Shown here: positions 10,858 to 21,562 of the stretch, in pieces | Layout of the letters: each line of letters opens with the position of its first letter | How positions within the stretch are numbered: the first letter of the stretch is position 1 | NCBI GenBank assembly: GCA_037447655.1 | Contig: JBBHKE010002836.1 | Location: 62,001-126,000 of the forward strand | Reading direction: 5' to 3' | Length of the DNA: 64,000 nucleotides | DNA from: Zygnema cylindricum | Lineage: Eukaryota; Streptophyta; Zygnematophyceae; Zygnematales; Zygnemataceae | Program-made: the position numbers and the translations under genes | The notes under the pieces: generated by a model | What the model saw: the letters and a program-made list of their open reading frames with translations, nothing else | Database searches by the model: none | Told to the model about the DNA's origin: nothing

Positions 10858-12233
10858 GGGTGTGTTCCCATGTGTTAAAGTAAGGGTTTTTTCTTGTCTT
10901 TGTCCTCCAAAACAGAGCCAGCAGCGAAAGAATCTTCTACCGTACAAAAAAGCTGCAAAAAGCATAGTACAATTTGCGTCATTTTGAAACTTAAAATGTA
11001 CTACAACTTGTCGTCTTGCTATTTTAGACCCACTGCCACGTCAAAAAACGTCATCTTTAAACTTTATATGAAAACGACTTGCGAGTCGATTTTATTTAAA
11101 ATAAAGGCTGCCCAACGAATAGGATTATGTGTTTGCACGTGTTACAAACTTTCAAAATTGTTTTCACAAAACGAAAAGTACACTTTATTTTTGCAGCCTG
11201 TACGGACAACAGTCCGTACAGTGGCCGCGGAGGGGCCTCGAGCAACGGATTAAATTTCGCAAAAGCGAAGTTCGTAAAAACGACTCCCTCCCTCTCCCTC
11301 TCGTAATATCAGTTTTATCTTTCACTTTTTGGAGCGAAACACGACAATATCGGTATGCAATAAAAGAGCTTTGGAAAAACGATTCCTTTTAATACCTTTG
11401 GGCATAGGTCGCAAAAGTCAAAATTTTAGATAACCGAAACCGACCGTTTTTTTTTTTTCAAAATCTGAGTACCCGACGCCCGACCGGGTTATGTCACACT
11501 CCAAAATTGTTAACCGTTAACAGAAACGCGTTTCAGAAAAAAAAGTTAACCGAAACTCGATTTTTCGTGACTACCCATACTCGCCCGTACTCGTAAAAGT
11601 ATAGAATGATGTCACGTACTTCCACGATACGAAGAGTACAAAGTACAATAATGTTAGATAGTATGGACAGTACAAACCATCAATTTTTTTCGTTTTTTGC
11701 TTACCCGACCGTAACCGACTTTTTTTTTTCGTGAATCACCCCCCCGAATCCGCCCGACCCTCCAAATTTGGCAACCGAATCCGTTCCGGATCCGACGCGG
11801 GCGGTCGGCGGTCGGTTACGGTGTCGGTTAACCGTTTGCGACCTCTGCCTTTGGGCATATTTTGATGGCAAGTCGAGTGAGAAAAGTTGAAACAATTAAA
11901 AATGAAATCGGCAAGCCATGGCCGAAAGTCCTTGAATCAATGACGTCGACGTTATCGCAAGTGAGCATGACGTCATAACGTCGCAAAACCCTAAGCATCT
12001 ACAATGTCACAAAAACTAGACGTCTACAACCGTTGCTATTTTTGTAAACTTCAAAATTGTCGCAAGATTTGTAATCGTCTACAACCATCACAAATTGTAC
12101 CCACGTCTACAACCGTCACATTTTAAAGTAACGATTTCGTTTTCCAACATGGGAACACTGAAAAGTTGTATGGAGAATCTTCACGAAAAAACTAAGTAGC
12201 AAGACTAATTAATAGTTACATGGGAATAGACCC
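10858..12233. mobile_element. PIF/Harbinger-like non-autonomous element H3, copy A
   Basis: The terminal inverted repeats are GGGTGTGTTCCCATGT on the left and, read inward from the right, GGGTCTATTCCCATGTAAC. Flanking 3-bp sites (GAT/TTA) are consistent with a decayed TWA target. It has no transposase. It carries a nested hAT-type element at 11403-11847 and was itself inserted next to the CAD exon 3 relic. Confidence 0.6.
11403..11847. mobile_element. hAT-type MITE (CATAGGTCGCAAA family), copy A
   Basis: 445 bp with inverted ends CATAGGTCGCAAA and TTTGCGACCTCTG, flanked by a perfect 8-bp target-site duplication CCTTTGGG (11395-11402 and 11848-11855). An 8-bp duplication is the hAT signature. 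The interior contains GTCGG/CCGAC-rich blocks and no transposase. Confidence 0.85.
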
Positions 12234-12242
12234 TTATGAGTA

Positions 12243-12362
12243 TTTCATAGTCGTGACAGGACTTTAAGAAACAACCGACTCCCACGTGTCTCTCATTTTT
12301 AAACCACTCCGTAAGTCACCGAGTTTTGTCTTTTGTCACCACTCCAACAAGCTTGTGCTTGT
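12243..12362 (-). pseudogene. CAD exon 3 relic, copy A
   Basis: On the minus strand this resembles the start of exon 3 of the intact CAD gene (about 24990-25090). Shared strings on the + strand include AGTCGTGACAGGAC, AACAACCGACTCCCAC and AGTCACCGA, followed by the exon boundary and CTATGGCAACAAAA of intron 2. Codons for the zinc-site region are partly preserved, but small indels and substitutions disrupt the frame. The hAT-type MITE at 12371-12645 inserted into the adjoining intron sequence. Confidence 0.75.
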
Positions 12363-12370
12363 ATCTATGG

Positions 12371-12645
12371 CATAGTTCAAAAGTAGGTGAAAGTAGGCCC
12401 ATACAATATGCCTATTGTATGCAAAACATAAAATATGACCTTAAGACCCATATTGTATTCAGACCTATTTGGACTAATTAAAACATTCGGACCAAAAATA
12501 TTTATTTACACCGTCAGATTTGGACGATCGGACGGTCGCTGATCAAAGTAGCGATCTAAGAAGATCACATGAAAAGCCCATAACACAACTTACGCTAAAG
12601 TCGCCGACCAAAGGCCTACCATAAAACGCCTACTTTTGAACTATG
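12371..12645. mobile_element. hAT-type MITE (CATAGTTCAAAAGTAGG family), copy A
   Basis: 275 bp with perfect 17-bp inverted ends CATAGTTCAAAAGTAGG and CCTACTTTTGAACTATG. It is flanked by the 8-bp duplication ATCTATGG (12363-12370 and 12646-12653). The interior has ACAATATG/CATATTGT and a GACGATCGGACGGTCG near-palindrome. Further copies lie at 18013, 30531, 37383, 44492 and 53475. Confidence 0.95.
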
Positions 12646-12747
12646 ATCTATGGCAACAAAAATCAATTTAGAATACGTACCTTTATTCAATAATACGAAA
12701 AAAAGCTCCATCTATCCAATAAACGCTAAGAAAAGATGGATATTTTC

Positions 12748-13556
12748 TAGTGTTGGGTATCGGGTAAATTCATATCGCGATAATCCCGATATTTGATATA
12801 TCGAATATCGATCGAGCAGGATCCTCGACATATCGTACCGAGACTAACATAAAATATCACGATACATATCACGATATATAGTATTTTTTAAATTTAAATA
12901 TTTTTATTTTTTTATATAATATGTTATTTTATTGAAAAAGTCAAATTGTCTAATACGCCACGTATGCCGTGATTTTCGTTCCGTTACTTAAAGGTAGACG
13001 CCGCAAAATGTAACCGACAAAAAAGTACTAATTCTGAAATTCTAATGATTAATTATTTGGGGTATGGTTACACGAGGAGGTCTCTGTAATAGTACGGACA
13101 GCAAAATTTATGTATTACAGAGGCCTCGGGTACATCGCGTATCTTTTGTCAAAAAGTTTTACATACGTGTTCTGATATGAGTGGTTCCACGTAAGCTGAC
13201 TACCGAATCTCAAAAATCATCAAATATTTAAAAACCGACCTTTTCGTCTGGAAAATCGTACTTGCGTATGACGTACGTGTACGTCACAAGTGTACCTCGT
13301 CAATGTACCTCAGATATCTCCTTCACTCTGCTGACTTTCAGGAAAAAACCGTATTTCTTTCCGGCAAATATTTTAATGTCACTTTGTCCTAAGTCACGAG
13401 ACTTTGAAAACCTGTGGGATTTTTTTTTTTTTTTTAGCTTCGATATATCGCGATAATTTGAAATTCGATATATCGAAGCCATATATCGATTATCGGGTAC
13501 CTGAAATTCGATATATATATCGAATATCGACAAACGGTCCTCGATACCCAACACTA
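12748..13556. mobile_element. hAT-like element (TAGTGTTGGGTATCGGGTA family), copy A
   Basis: 809 bp with inverted ends TAGTGTTGGGTATCGGGTA and CTCGATACCCAACACTA. Subterminal regions are dense in the palindrome CGATATATCG. The flanking 8-mers do not match, so the target-site duplication is lost or the two ends come from different copies. It has no transposase and is largely shared with the duplicate at 18390 onward. Confidence 0.75.
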
Positions 13557-15045
13557 CCGACCAGCCCTATTGGGAATCAGAGAACGAATTTTCAGTTGAA
13601 TCCTTGCAGGGTTTGTAAATGTAGGAATACGAATACGACGACTTTGCCATTGCCAGCTGTCCATCTCGTTGTCTGTCAGATCTCCCGTCAAGTGGATACT
13701 ATTCTTGGAAAAGTCGATGTGTTAGAATTTTGTGCGAGGCGACCATTCCCATGGTGCCACGCGAGGTTGGGTCACACAATTCAAAGTCTGAAATTTTAAG
13801 ACAGTTCAATCGTACAAATGCCAAACATAATTTTTTCCGAGAACCTCCTTTAAGGTCAACGAAAAAAATTATAGGAGAACTGCAAGTGTACAAAAATGCT
13901 CTAAGGGTATTTTTGCATGTAACCAAAACTTAGTCTTGTTACTTTGTTTTTTAGCGAAGATTCTCCGTACAATTTTTAGAGCATCCGTATGTAAAGAAAT
14001 GAAATTGTAACTTTAAATTGTGACGGATGTAGACGTGGGTGTAATTTGGGACGATTGTACACGAGTACAAAACTCGCGACAATCGATGACGTTTACAAAA
14101 TAGAGACGGTTGTAGACGTCTACCTACATGTGACATTGTAGATGTTTAGGGTTTGTGACATTTTGACGTCACGCGTACTTATGATACCGTTGACGTCACT
14201 AATTCCAAAACATTCCGCCATGGTTTCCTAATTTTGTTTTTTCGTCCGTTCTCACTCTACTTGCCATCAAATTAAGCTAAAAGACAGCCAAAAGTAATAT
14301 TTTTCATAGATATTTCATTTGATACCTTTTTTGCCTTTTTTCATTGCAAGAATTGTGAGACAGACGCGTTAGGTCGAGAGGGAGAGAAAGAGAGACGCTT
14401 TCACCATCTTCGCTTTTGCGAAATGGCGTCAGTTGGTCGAAAGTCGAAACCCCTCTCCACAGGCCCTGTACGGAAAAAACGCACGGAAAAAATTCACGCA
14501 CACGTTGGAAACGTGGAGTGGGTTTTTTTTTTGGTACTCCGCGGACAAAAATTGTCAAAAATTCCGACACGTGCGACAACATCTTCCTATTCGCTCTCCT
14601 TTTTGAACTATATTTAAAATCACCTCTCGAGGTGATTTGACGTAAAGTTTGAACATGTGATGGAAGGACGCGAAAATGGGTCGAAATGCGCTAAACGACA
14701 AATTGCATCGCGCTAGTCGACAAACTTACGTATGTCTAAAGTTTCACGGTAATGTAACTTGAACGGTGCTAAGGGTATGTCCCCATGTACTTGTAACTTA
14801 GCGAACTTACTTTGTGTTTTAGCGCGGATCTGTCGGACCCGGTTTTCAAGTGTCCCTATGTCTGTAAGGACGAAATCGCAACCTACGCTTGTGACGATTG
14901 TATACGTCGACAATACCTGTGACGGTTGTCAACGTGTACAATTTGTGGTCGCACGTTATTTTTTGGAAGTGCTTTGTGACGTCGCATGTCTTATCGTGAC
15001 ATTGTAGACGTACTGCATTCCAACTTGGCAGTTTTACGGTTGAAG
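13557..15045. other. Spacer between the two duplicated segments
   Basis: No intact gene is seen. It contains two H3-type Harbinger fragments: one from 13905 (GGGTATTTTTGCATGTAACC), whose interior to about 14290 is reverse-complement related to 11860-12233, and one from 14773 (GGGTATGTCCCCATGTAC after TAA), cut off at 15045 where copy 2 begins. A 20-bp near-perfect palindrome TCACCTCTCGAGGTGA sits at about 14621. Confidence 0.55.
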
Positions 15046-15454
15046 AATTCATTGTCGTTAAAGCTTCCATTTTCCTTAAAACATTGAAATGAGTTTCTGT
15101 CAAATTGCAATTGAAAACGTCAAAACGCTTGAGGCTTGCGCTTATCACTTTCGACCAATAGAGAAAAACTGCCACTGGAATATCACGCGGGTACCTTTTA
15201 TGAAAAGTCAAAACTTTGACGTGGGGAGTGAAGTTAACAGCTATGGTTATGACATTTTCTCGGTTTTCCGCACCCGTATTTTTTAAATTGTATTCGGAAA
15301 CTTCCAGCCTGGAGACCTGTTTGACTCCATCCCTAAAAGCTCTGGAGACAGTGGATAGGAGGATGAGATTGCGAAGCTGACCATCTTGAGAAGATCGGAG
15401 GAGGATATCGGACAATATCGGAGCAGGTACAAGGTCCCACAATGTTCCCTTCAT
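14846..15454 (-). pseudogene. Truncated chimeric F-box copy, 202-codon ORF
   Basis: The ATG at 15454 and the first 136 codons are identical to the F-box gene at 9812. At 15046 the duplication boundary is crossed and the frame runs on for about 66 codons (TMNSSTVKLPSWNAV onward) into sequence of a truncated Harbinger-like element before a stop. The F-box motif itself is complete, but most of the LRR-like region is missing. If expressed it would give an F-box-only protein with a novel tail; more likely it is a pseudogene fragment. It keeps the same 3.7-kb upstream DNA as the parent. Confidence 0.8.
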
Positions 15455-16499
15455 GGAGAAAAAACAGAAATAGCAGACAAGTGACAGTTACAAAAGATGC
15501 ACAAAATTTTCACCTAATCAAACAAAACTCGACAAAATAACAACTTGAAAAAACCTAACAGTGACAAAAAAAATCTCTACAGAAGAGCCTTTTTTCATTT
15601 GATCTTGCAGTTACAGGAGTATTGAAAAAAGAAAAACAGAAAAACACGGTAAATGATTACTCTAAAAGACAAAATGTTAGGAAGGAAGTGACTGCTACAG
15701 TACAGACTGCTGCAAAAAACACTCTGGGAAAAGCTAAACTACAGAACAGCTAATAAACTCTACACTAAAATGCAGTATAATTGTTGTTTACACATACCAG
15801 GCCCTATATAGCAAAAAAACAAAGAAAAGGATTACTCTGAGACAAACTGTCACGAAGGAAGTGACTGCTACAGACTGATGCAAATAATACTCTGGAAAAG
15901 CTAATAGCTACAATACAGCTAATAAACTCTACATCAAATTTTGGCACGAGAGCAGTACTATGTCTGCTTGTGCTTGAAGGACACAAAGAAAGAAAAGCTA
16001 CAGTACTGAACAGCAAGGTGCTAAAAGCTGTGAAGAAGCTACCATGGCAAGCTGGCAAGAAGTCCACCCTGCTTAAAACAGTGATGGCGCCGTACAGAAC
16101 AACGTACTTGTACAAAATGTTTTGTACCTTTCATTGGCTCGAGTACAGTACAATACTGAACTGTGAACTGTAACTTTCATTGACAAATGTACGAGACAGT
16201 TCTACTGTACCATCCACAGGTACAAGAACAAGACTGCAGTACACTAACCTTTCATCGGAACTAAGTACAGCACACCGTGAATTGCTATTATTAGTGCGAA
16301 TCAAATCTGTGTGCACTATCCGCCTCGACGCCACTCACTTTCAGGTGTCCACGCCTTTTATATGGCACTCTTCCTTGTATTCTTGTACTAAATAACGGTC
16401 AGTTTTCTGACGAAATGACACGTTTTGTGTCGTTTATATGGATGATTTTTTTTGTTTTTTAGTGACTACATCAATAAACTTTACTCAAATTTGAGTGAT

Positions 16500-17875
16500 G
16501 GGTGTGTTCCCATGTGTTAAAGTAAGGGTTTTTTCTTGTCTTTGTCCTCCAAAACAGAGCCAGCAGCGAAAGAATCTTCTACCGTACAAAAAAGCTGCAA
16601 AAAGCATAGTACAATTTGCGTCATTTTGAAACTTAAAATGTACTACAACTTGTCGTCTTGCTATTTTAGACCCACTGCCACGTCAAAAAACGTCATCTTT
16701 AAACTTTATATGAAAACGACTTGCGAGTCGATTTTATTTAAAATAAAGGCTGCCCAACGAATAGGATTATGTGTTTGCACGTGTTACAAACTTTCAAAAT
16801 TGTTTTCACAAAACGAAAAGTACACTTTATTTTTGCAGCCTGTACGGACAACAGTCCGTACAGTGGCCGCGGAGGGGCCTCGAGCAACGGATTAAATTTC
16901 GCAAAAGCGAAGTTCGTAAAAACGACTCCCTCCCTCTCCCTCTCGTAATATCAGTTTTATCTTTCACTTTTTGGAGCGAAACACGACAATATCGGTATGC
17001 AATAAAAGAGCTTTGGAAAAACGATTCCTTTTAATACCTTTGGGCATAGGTCGCAAAAGTCAAAATTTTAGATAACCGAAACCGACCGTTTTTTTTTTTT
17101 CAAAATCTGAGTACCCGACGCCCGACCGGGTTATGTCACACTCCAAAATTGTTAACCGTTAACAGAAACGCGTTTCAGAAAAAAAAGTTAACCGAAACTC
17201 GATTTTTCGTGACTACCCATACTCGCCCGTACTCGTAAAAGTATAGAATGATGTCACGTACTTCCACGATACGAAGAGTACAAAGTACAATAATGTTAGA
17301 TAGTATGGACAGTACAAACCATCAATTTTTTTCGTTTTTTGCTTACCCGACCGTAACCGACTTTTTTTTTTCGTGAATCACCCCCCCGAATCCGCCCGAC
17401 CCTCCAAATTTGGCAACCGAATCCGTTCCGGATCCGACGCGGGCGGTCGGCGGTCGGTTACGGTGTCGGTTAACCGTTTGCGACCTCTGCCTTTGGGCAT
17501 ATTTTGATGGCAAGTCGAGTGAGAAAAGTTGAAACAATTAAAAATGAAATCGGCAAGCCATGGCCGAAAGTCCTTGAATCAATGACGTCGACGTTATCGC
17601 AAGTGAGCATGACGTCATAACGTCGCAAAACCCTAAGCATCTACAATGTCACAAAAACTAGACGTCTACAACCGTTGCTATTTTTGTAAACTTCAAAATT
17701 GTCGCAAGATTTGTAATCGTCTACAACCATCACAAATTGTACCCACGTCTACAACCGTCACATTTTAAAGTAACGATTTCGTTTTCCAACATGGGAACAC
17801 TGAAAAGTTGTATGGAGAATCTTCACGAAAAAACTAAGTAGCAAGACTAATTAATAGTTACATGGGAATAGACCC
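16500..17875. mobile_element. PIF/Harbinger-like element H3, copy B
   Basis: Duplicate of 10858-12233 carried inside the segmental duplication. It has the same inverted ends and the same nested hAT-type element. Confidence 0.6.
17045..17489. mobile_element. hAT-type MITE (CATAGGTCGCAAA family), copy B
   Basis: Duplicate of 11403-11847, including the CCTTTGGG target-site duplication on both sides. Confidence 0.85.
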
Positions 17876-17884
17876 TTATGAGTA

Positions 17885-18004
17885 TTTCATAGTCGTGACA
17901 GGACTTTAAGAAACAACCGACTCCCACGTGTCTCTCATTTTTAAACCACTCCGTAAGTCACCGAGTTTTGTCTTTTGTCACCACTCCAACAAGCTTGTGC
18001 TTGT
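17885..18004 (-). pseudogene. CAD exon 3 relic, copy B
   Basis: Duplicate of 12243-12362. In this copy a matching CAD exon 1 and intron 1 survive on the same strand at 19787-20450. So this is the remnant of one CAD paralogue in the same orientation as the intact gene at 21563-26100. Confidence 0.75.
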
Positions 18005-18012
18005 ATCTATGG

Positions 18013-18287
18013 CATAGTTCAAAAGTAGGTGAAAGTAGGCCCATACAATATGCCTATTGTATGCAAAACATAAAATATGACCTTAAGACCCATATTGTAT
18101 TCAGACCTATTTGGACTAATTAAAACATTCGGACCAAAAATATTTATTTACACCGTCAGATTTGGACGATCGGACGGTCGCTGATCAAAGTAGCGATCTA
18201 AGAAGATCACATGAAAAGCCCATAACACAACTTACGCTAAAGTCGCCGACCAAAGGCCTACCATAAAACGCCTACTTTTGAACTATG
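18013..18287. mobile_element. hAT-type MITE (CATAGTTCAAAAGTAGG family), copy B
   Basis: Duplicate of 12371-12645 with the ATCTATGG target-site duplication. Confidence 0.95.
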
Positions 18288-18389
18288 ATCTATGGCAACA
18301 AAAATCAATTTAGAATACGTACCTTTATTCAATAATACGAAAAAAAGCTCCATCTATCCAATAAACGCTAAGAAAAGATGGATATTTTC

Positions 18390-19786
18390 TAGTGTTGGGT
18401 ATCGGGTAAATTCATATCGCGATAATCCCGATATTTGATATATCGAATATCGATCGAGCAGGATCCTCGACATATCGTACCGAGACTAACATAAAATATC
18501 ACGATACATATCACGATATATAGTATTTTTTAAATTTAAATATTTTTATTTTTTTATATAATATGTTATTTTATTGAAAAAGTCAAATTGTCTAATACGC
18601 CACGTATGCCGTGATTTTCGTTCCGTTACTTAAAGGTAGACGCCGCAAAATGTAACCGACAAAAAAGTACTAATTCTGAAATTCTAATGATTAATTATTT
18701 GGGGTATGGTTACACGAGGAGGTCTCTGTAATAGTACGGACAGCAAAATTTATGTATTAGGGTAACCTTCCATCAAGCGTTCCCAGTAATCGTACGAACA
18801 CGTTTACTGGCAGTAATATTTGTAACACCCTTCCATCAGGTCGTGCCAGTGAATGAGGTGTTAGATTGCGATTGGTACCACGTAGGACCTGTTGAGCCGC
18901 CCGGGAATAATCATCATTTCCAAAAGGACAAAATCGCAGCTGCGTATGTGTACGGGCAGACGCCGATTAAAATATCCAGTAGCGTCACGCTAATGTACAA
19001 TCTGAACGTTCTTAGGGTTGTTGTGGTATCAACGGCCACGAAAACCGTTGCAAAATTAAAGTTTGTACAAATGTCGAAGAATGTACCATTTGTACGTGAA
19101 TCGTTGTATCGCACATTTATGAAGGAGACGTCACAGGATGTCCTACAACCAAGTTTTTTTTGTCGTCGAACAGGCTGGCTATACAACCAAGATTTTTCTG
19201 TTCGAGATTTTTCTGTCGTCGAACAGGCTGGCTTTTATGTCACACGGTACACTCCAATTGCCACATGTAAGTTTATTGCTTCACGTCTGTCGTGGATCGA
19301 CTCTGACTTTACAAGTGGACCAAAACACGCATCCAGTAATCACAAACTCTCCTCCCGAGGACAGTCGGAGGAGACTAGCTACGTACTGGAAAGAAGAAGC
19401 GTTTGCGTCGAAAATTGAAAATCGGACGGTGGTATTTTTCTCCAAGAAGTCTGGAGAATCTCAACGAATTTTTAGAAAACATCTTTTGTAAAAAAGAAAA
19501 AAAAAACAATACGGCCTAGTACGGAAAGGTACTTTCTCCAGTAAACAACCCCACTTTTCGCCTGATGGAAGGTTACCCTTACAGAGGCCTCGGGTACATC
19601 GCGTATCTTTTGTGAATAAGCTTTACATACGTGTTCTGATATGAGTGGTTCCACGTAAGCTGACTATCAAATCTCAAAAATCATCGAATATCTGGAAACC
19701 GACTTTTTTCGTCTGTAAAATCGTACTTGCGTGTGACGTACGTGTACTTCACAAGTGTACCTCGTCAATGTACCTCAGAGATCTCC
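18390..19786. mobile_element. hAT-like element (TAGTGTTGGGTA family), copy B, interrupted and 3'-truncated
   Basis: The left end matches 12748 exactly. The element is split by the Harbinger-type MITE at 18760-19578, resumes at 19579 and stops matching copy A at about 19786. From there CAD pseudogene intron 1 begins. The CGATACCCAACACTA end is absent. Confidence 0.7.
18760..19578. mobile_element. PIF/Harbinger-like MITE H1, copy A
   Basis: 819 bp with inverted ends GGGTAACCTTCCATCAAGCG and GCCTGATGGAAGGTTACCC. It is flanked by a 3-bp TTA duplication; the empty site is preserved in copy 1 (TGTATTACAGAGG at 13111-13123), which proves the insertion. The interior encodes no transposase, although a 191-codon open frame (18843-19418) exists. 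The three copies in this window (18760, 29276, 46798) share that interior. Confidence 0.9.
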
Positions 19787-20450
19787 TACCACATAGAACC
19801 AGTTACAGTCAGTTGCACAGCTCAGTTTATTGCTCAAGACTTTTCATTAACTGTTACAAAAAAAACCAGAATAACGGAGTTTAAGTATCCGATTCCTGTC
19901 ATCCTAGCATTTATTACAAAAGAGATAAGATCACCATAATTAGTTGGTAAGGCAAAAGTTAGTAAAAATCAACTGAACTTTAGTTTCACTTTTTCCGTTA
20001 AAAGTTACTAACCATCTACCATACTGCTCAAATTTACTGCTCAGTTCATCTACTTACTTTTCCAGCTCAATTTAGAAGCTTTCTAAATTCAAATATAAAC
20101 TGATTTTGACACATTTTTTATATTAGACTATTTTAGGTTTCAGCAGCTGTGGTTTGAATCCAGTTGTCATACCTGCGGTTGAATTGAAAGAGTGCCAGGT
20201 GTCCAGAGGCATCCCTGGCTGCATATCCTTTTGTTGACGTACGTGAAATGTGCCGATCTTGTGGTAATATTCAAATTAAAAAATATTATTAATTGGATCC
20301 CAAGTGTTAACATGTGGTTATTGCATTCACAGCTTAATGGAGAGGTCACACGATAAAAATCCAGTCCCACTCGTCATTCCCATTTTTGGAATCGTGCATC
20401 CCATCTTCGGATTTCACGAATCTTAACACCTTCCGTATTGCAGTCAGCCA
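19787..20450 (-). pseudogene. CAD pseudogene: exon 1 and intron 1
   Basis: On the minus strand, 20434-20450 plus 20165-20231 match exon 1 of the intact CAD gene (ATGGCTGACTGCAATACG; GGATATGCAGCCA). They are followed by the same exon-intron border (AACCGCAGGTATG) and intron 1 sequence back to 19787. The exon is split by a 197-bp solo-LTR-like insertion at 20232-20428. Upstream homology continues through a TATA-like TTTATATAAAT near 20712-20722. Exon 2 is missing, and exon 3 survives only as the relic at 17885-18004. Confidence 0.85.
20232..20428. mobile_element. Solo-LTR-like insertion in the CAD pseudogene
   Basis: 197 bp beginning TGTTGACG and ending CTTAACA. It thus has TG...CA termini, with a short inverted TGTT/AACA. 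It is flanked by a 5-bp direct repeat CCTTT/CCTTC with one mismatch, and the intact CAD gene supplies the empty site (CCTTTCGTATTG). TG...CA ends with a 5-bp duplication are the signature of LTR retroelements; no internal domain is present. Confidence 0.65.
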
Positions 20451-20739
20451 TGATCTCCGGCAAATACTTTAGTACATACTTTTCTACAAACATTTCTCTG
20501 GAAACAATGTTTTCAGTAAACAAAGTTTCCAATGATCAATGTTTTCTTTTTAGAATGGTTGAAACTCAAGCTACAGAGCTGCGAAGAAAAAGCTGCAAAA
20601 GATGGCAGCTGAAAAGTTGTAAATTGGAGAGTCAGACTTTCCGAGCTTTTCAGTTTTCTGAGGCACAAGTATTCTCGAAGAGCGATTTTGAAATGACAGG
20701 GCAAATTTTTTGATTTATATAAAGAGATGTGATTATTTT

Positions 20740-21562
20740 TAAATTAGTAAATTAACTATGCTCATTTCTTACGACAACATACTGAGTAGACATTTCATAA
20801 CATAATCAACTGAGTGGATGTTGTAACATAATCACGTGTATAAATGTAACTTGTGCAAAACTTCTACCTTAAAGTACATTATATTTTGACATTCACCTAT
20901 TTTTCCATTCACCTAATTTGAAAAAATTATCTCTCCGGATTGAATTTCATATCAATTACAAAAACTAGGGTAGGATTCTTCTTTTCATGTTAATCGCCGA
21001 TATCCGAGGATTGAGGACACTCTTCATACAAAAAAAAATCTCCAACAAATTGACAATCATTATCATCGGCGGCATTTTTTATTCTCATAAGTGGTAATAC
21101 AAACCATATGTCAACAAGTTTTTAGACACTGGAGGGAAAAGCCATTTTACAAATTAATCCAAAACAGTTTTATACATGTACTAAACAAGTATTTTATATA
21201 CCTGATAGTACTAAAACAAACTTACAATTATTCCTCAAATCACCAACACTCAAACCACCACCTCCCTTATTTGCTGATACTACCACAACTCTCACTCCCA
21301 TATCCTCTTCGGTTTTCTTTCATTTTCAACTTTTTTTTAACTCTTGAAATTTCCTTTTCAAACTTATTTTCCAAACATTCTTACCTGTCAGACTGCTAAA
21401 AAAAACAATAGTATAGAAAGAAACACAACCTGATCACTGGTCCACGCCTCCCTAAGCTTTATAACACATATTGATCAGTTTAAACAATGTTTAAGTAAAT
21501 GTCAAAAGCCCGATTTAACTTTAACATCGGTTTTCCTCTCTCTCATAATTTCTCAACTTTTC
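20740..21562. other. Downstream region of the CAD gene
   Basis: AT-rich sequence between the CAD pseudogene promoter and the stop codon of the intact CAD gene. It should hold the CAD 3' untranslated region. No exon or repeat is recognised. Confidence 0.4.

Larger units (their letters stand above)
9404..13117. repeat. Segmental duplication, copy 1 (3,714 bp)
   Basis: This segment recurs at 15046-18759 with a constant offset of 5,642 bp. By eye I saw no mismatch, and the short translations read from both copies are the same. It starts inside the F-box coding sequence (at AATTCATTGTCG) and ends inside a hAT-like element (at TGTATTA). It contains the F-box 5' end and upstream region, a Harbinger-like element, two hAT-type elements and a CAD exon 3 relic. 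Confidence 0.9.
15046..18759. repeat. Segmental duplication, copy 2 (3,714 bp)
   Basis: Counterpart of 9404-13117 at an offset of 5,642 bp. Beyond 18759 the homology is interrupted by a Harbinger-type element. It resumes at 19579 (TTACAGAGG) but then shows about 8% mismatch until 19786, in contrast to the apparent identity of the segment before it. Confidence 0.9.

Noticed and set aside
10858-12233. Mutator-like assignment for the H3 element
   Set aside because: No 9-bp target duplication is found, whereas the copy at 44040-46262 has a clean 3-bp TAA on both sides.
18843-19418. 191-codon ORF inside the H1 element as a possible transposase
   Set aside because: No DDE or other transposase motif is seen; the frame is broken in the related copies at 29276 and 46798.
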